Shown piece after piece: positions 62,293-64,000 of a stretch of 64,000 nucleotides of DNA. A program made the position numbers and the translations under genes. Position 1 is the first letter of the stretch, and the number at the start of each line of letters is the position of its first letter. The stretch is from Sipunculus nudus (taxonomy: Eukaryota; Annelida; Sipuncula; Golfingiida; Sipunculidae). The notes beneath the pieces were generated by a model that did no database searches, had not been told where the DNA came from, and was given only the letters and a program-made list of their open reading frames with translations. Where the stretch lies: assembly GCA_026874595.1 (NCBI GenBank), contig CM049310.1, forward strand, positions 23,104,058-23,168,057. Reading direction: 5' to 3'.

Positions 62293-64000
62293 CAAGGGAC
62301 CCATGGGTCACGACGCTCAGCTGATCCTGATTGGACTATAAATGTATCACCATTGTGATACTATATTGAGTAGATAAAGCTTAGAATATCATGGTCATGT
62401 TGGGTTTTATAAAGGAATATAATGTAATATGTGAGTAAATAATATATGAAATAACCTGACTGATGGATTAATATGGAGTAAAATATAGTGGTTTATTTTT
62501 TATTTATTTGGGAGGGGTCGAAAAAAGCAATTTATTTGAGCAAATATGAATGCAATGACAGTATGCTAAGCAGTGGTATAATGATGATAAGGCTATTTGT
62601 TGAAGGATCTATAGTGTATGGAAAACTGCAAGAGTTCAATTTGACAGATAAAAGGTTATGATTAACTATACTGATGAGGGGATTTATGAATTTGTGACTG
62701 TATGACATAATATCTTGACAAGATTGGTCTTGACAAGGTGCATTATTTTGATGCCCCTCACGTCTACATATTACACAATATTGACATAATTTCTGGCATG
62801 TACATAGGTACCTATGGACAAATGGTCAACAGTACTGAACCACCTGGAAGGTTAAAATCTTAAAAATATGAAATGTAGATAATGTTTGAGAGGAAGAGGT
62901 AATCTGGGTCATGGTTGGTTTATATGATTGAAGAAAATGTTGCAAATAATATTTGAGACCTGACCATGCCTTTCCATTGGTTACCTTTTTGATAAGCTGC
63001 TGACAGTTCAACAGTTTACACATTTGTCTGATGAGATCCAATTTATTTGGTAAACCTTTTTTATCAATTTTATGATATGTACACAGTTGCCATAATGTCC
63101 TCATTCCACAGGTGAATGACTTGATAGGGGGGGGGGGGGGAGGGGTGTTGTGTTATGATCAGAGTTACAATGCCTCTGTCTCTCTGTAGATATTTTCTTT
63201 AATTATTAAATTTTATGCTATAGCCATAGAACTATTGTTCACAGTGCCAAGGAGCAAAGCCTCAGTGGGATGAAGAAGGGGATGGTGAGAGTTACAACAC
63301 CCTTGCATATACATACAGGATATGAAATTTAATTCAACAGTGCTTATAAAAAAAAAAGTTTATTCATGAACATTAAATATTTAAAACAGAAAGAAAGATG
63401 GAGAAACAAAGCAAATAATTTTTTCCCCATTCTACTGAGCCAAGAAAAAATTAACAATATTTGCATTTATTCTTTTTTTCATTACATAATTTTAATCCAA
63501 GTTTCTGAATGTTACTATAAATTTACAGTATAACATACATGTGATTGTGAATATTTCAGTTGATTCACATTTCTAAATTGCATCAACATTTATAGCTAAT
63601 GTATCTAGTTTATAGTACCTGTCAAAAGAATCGGATGAAGGGAGCAAGGGAGGCAATTAGGGGGGGGAGAGAGAGAGAGAGAGAGAAAAAGAGAGAAAGA
63701 AAGATGGAGAAAGAAAGAGAAAAAGCAGAGGAGAGAAAGAGAGAGAAAGAGAGACCTAGACTGCCAGAGAGAGAGAGAGAGAAAGAGAGGCTCTCTGGTA
63801 ATTACTGCCTGACCCAGCCTGACCTAGACACTCACACTGAAGGTGTTATGTAACTGCCCAGTACACTGCATTTATACTGATCTGATGCAAACAATGAAGA
63901 CATGGTACCTGAAAACTTGAATAAAATCTACAGTTTTTGATCAATTGGTTTTACATTTCAGATTTTAACAGATGAAATGTTAATGTGTACATGCTGTGAA
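62293..64000 (+). repeat. Dispersed-repeat sequence to the window edge
   Basis: It opens AACAAGGGACCCATGGGTCA-CGACGCTCAGCTGATC. Later blocks match other copies: CATAATTTCTGGCATGTACA (62787), a G tract (63127-63140), GTCAAAAGAATCGGATG with a GA-rich run (63665-63790), and AACTTGAATAAAATCTACAG (63914). No GNL1 exon was found here. Confidence 0.6.
63665..63792 (+). repeat. Imperfect (GA)n microsatellite
   Basis: GAGAGAGA/AAAGAGAG-type purine run. It lies in the position occupied by a G tract in related repeat copies. Confidence 0.9.

Noticed and set aside
62826-63104. 92-codon minus-strand frame as an upstream GNL1 exon
   Set aside because: It has no similarity to the GNL1 region preceding the first visible exon and lies in dispersed-repeat sequence.

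Overview
This is a eukaryotic, AT-rich, repeat-dominated window with one recognisable protein-coding gene. The gene is the C-terminal half of GNL1, a circularly permuted GTPase, on the minus strand between about 41.2 and 62.1 kb. Its 5' exons lie beyond the right edge. Seven coding exons with GT-AG borders and matching phases can be placed, giving 317 codons: 61993-62082, 61060-61215, 60503-60555, 49957-50082, 48790-48958, 43416-43556 and 41209-41429. The dispersed repeats resemble families common in molluscan genomes: starts like ACAAGGGACCCATGGGTCAC, GGACGGACGG tracts, and ends like CAGCTGAGCTAAAAA. A marine mollusc or related lophotrochozoan is therefore the best guess. This rests on family resemblance, not a search.

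Layout. 0-3.5 kb: a mosaic dispersed repeat, duplicated at 30.7-36.3 kb. 3.5-10.7 kb: mostly unassigned AT-rich DNA with TA/TG microsatellites, plus an 82-bp inverted-repeat pair (6175-6256 and 8204-8286). A possible tiny two-exon gene start stops at the inner edge of the right arm. 10737-13097: a non-autonomous hAT-like element with a perfect 8-bp target duplication (GGCGTTAG). 14.8-15.2 and 18.6-19.0 kb: LINE remnants. 16.4-18.6 kb: dispersed repeats. 21.4-30.2 kb: a mosaic of tandem and dispersed repeats, with 145-bp units rich in TGACCTTGACCT, 277-bp units, and a 30-bp minisatellite. 33991-35886: an element with a tandem-repeat core of ten ~180-bp units. 38.9-39.5 kb: a 12-bp minisatellite. 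40.27-40.77 kb: three 165-bp units.

Inside GNL1 the introns carry several mobile elements. The main one is a complete-looking DIRS-type tyrosine-recombinase retrotransposon at 50141-55125. It has inverted terminal repeats, an internal complementary region spanning both termini, and degenerate RT, RNase H and tyrosine-recombinase sequence on the minus strand. It sits 58 bp upstream of a GNL1 splice acceptor. Other intronic elements are a 1.4-kb TA-flanked terminal-inverted-repeat element (46788-48201), tandem 280-bp arrays (42.1-43.2 and 43.9-44.8 kb), and a tandem-core element at 56497-58230. The insertion site of the last can be read directly from an unoccupied paralogous copy at 16671.

The least ordinary features are the DIRS element and a set of different repeats built to one plan: subterminal inverted repeats, a tandem core, a terminal hairpin, an A-rich end and no obvious target duplication. 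That plan resembles the non-autonomous Helentron (HINE/pearl-like) elements reported in molluscs. No tRNA, rRNA or CRISPR was seen.
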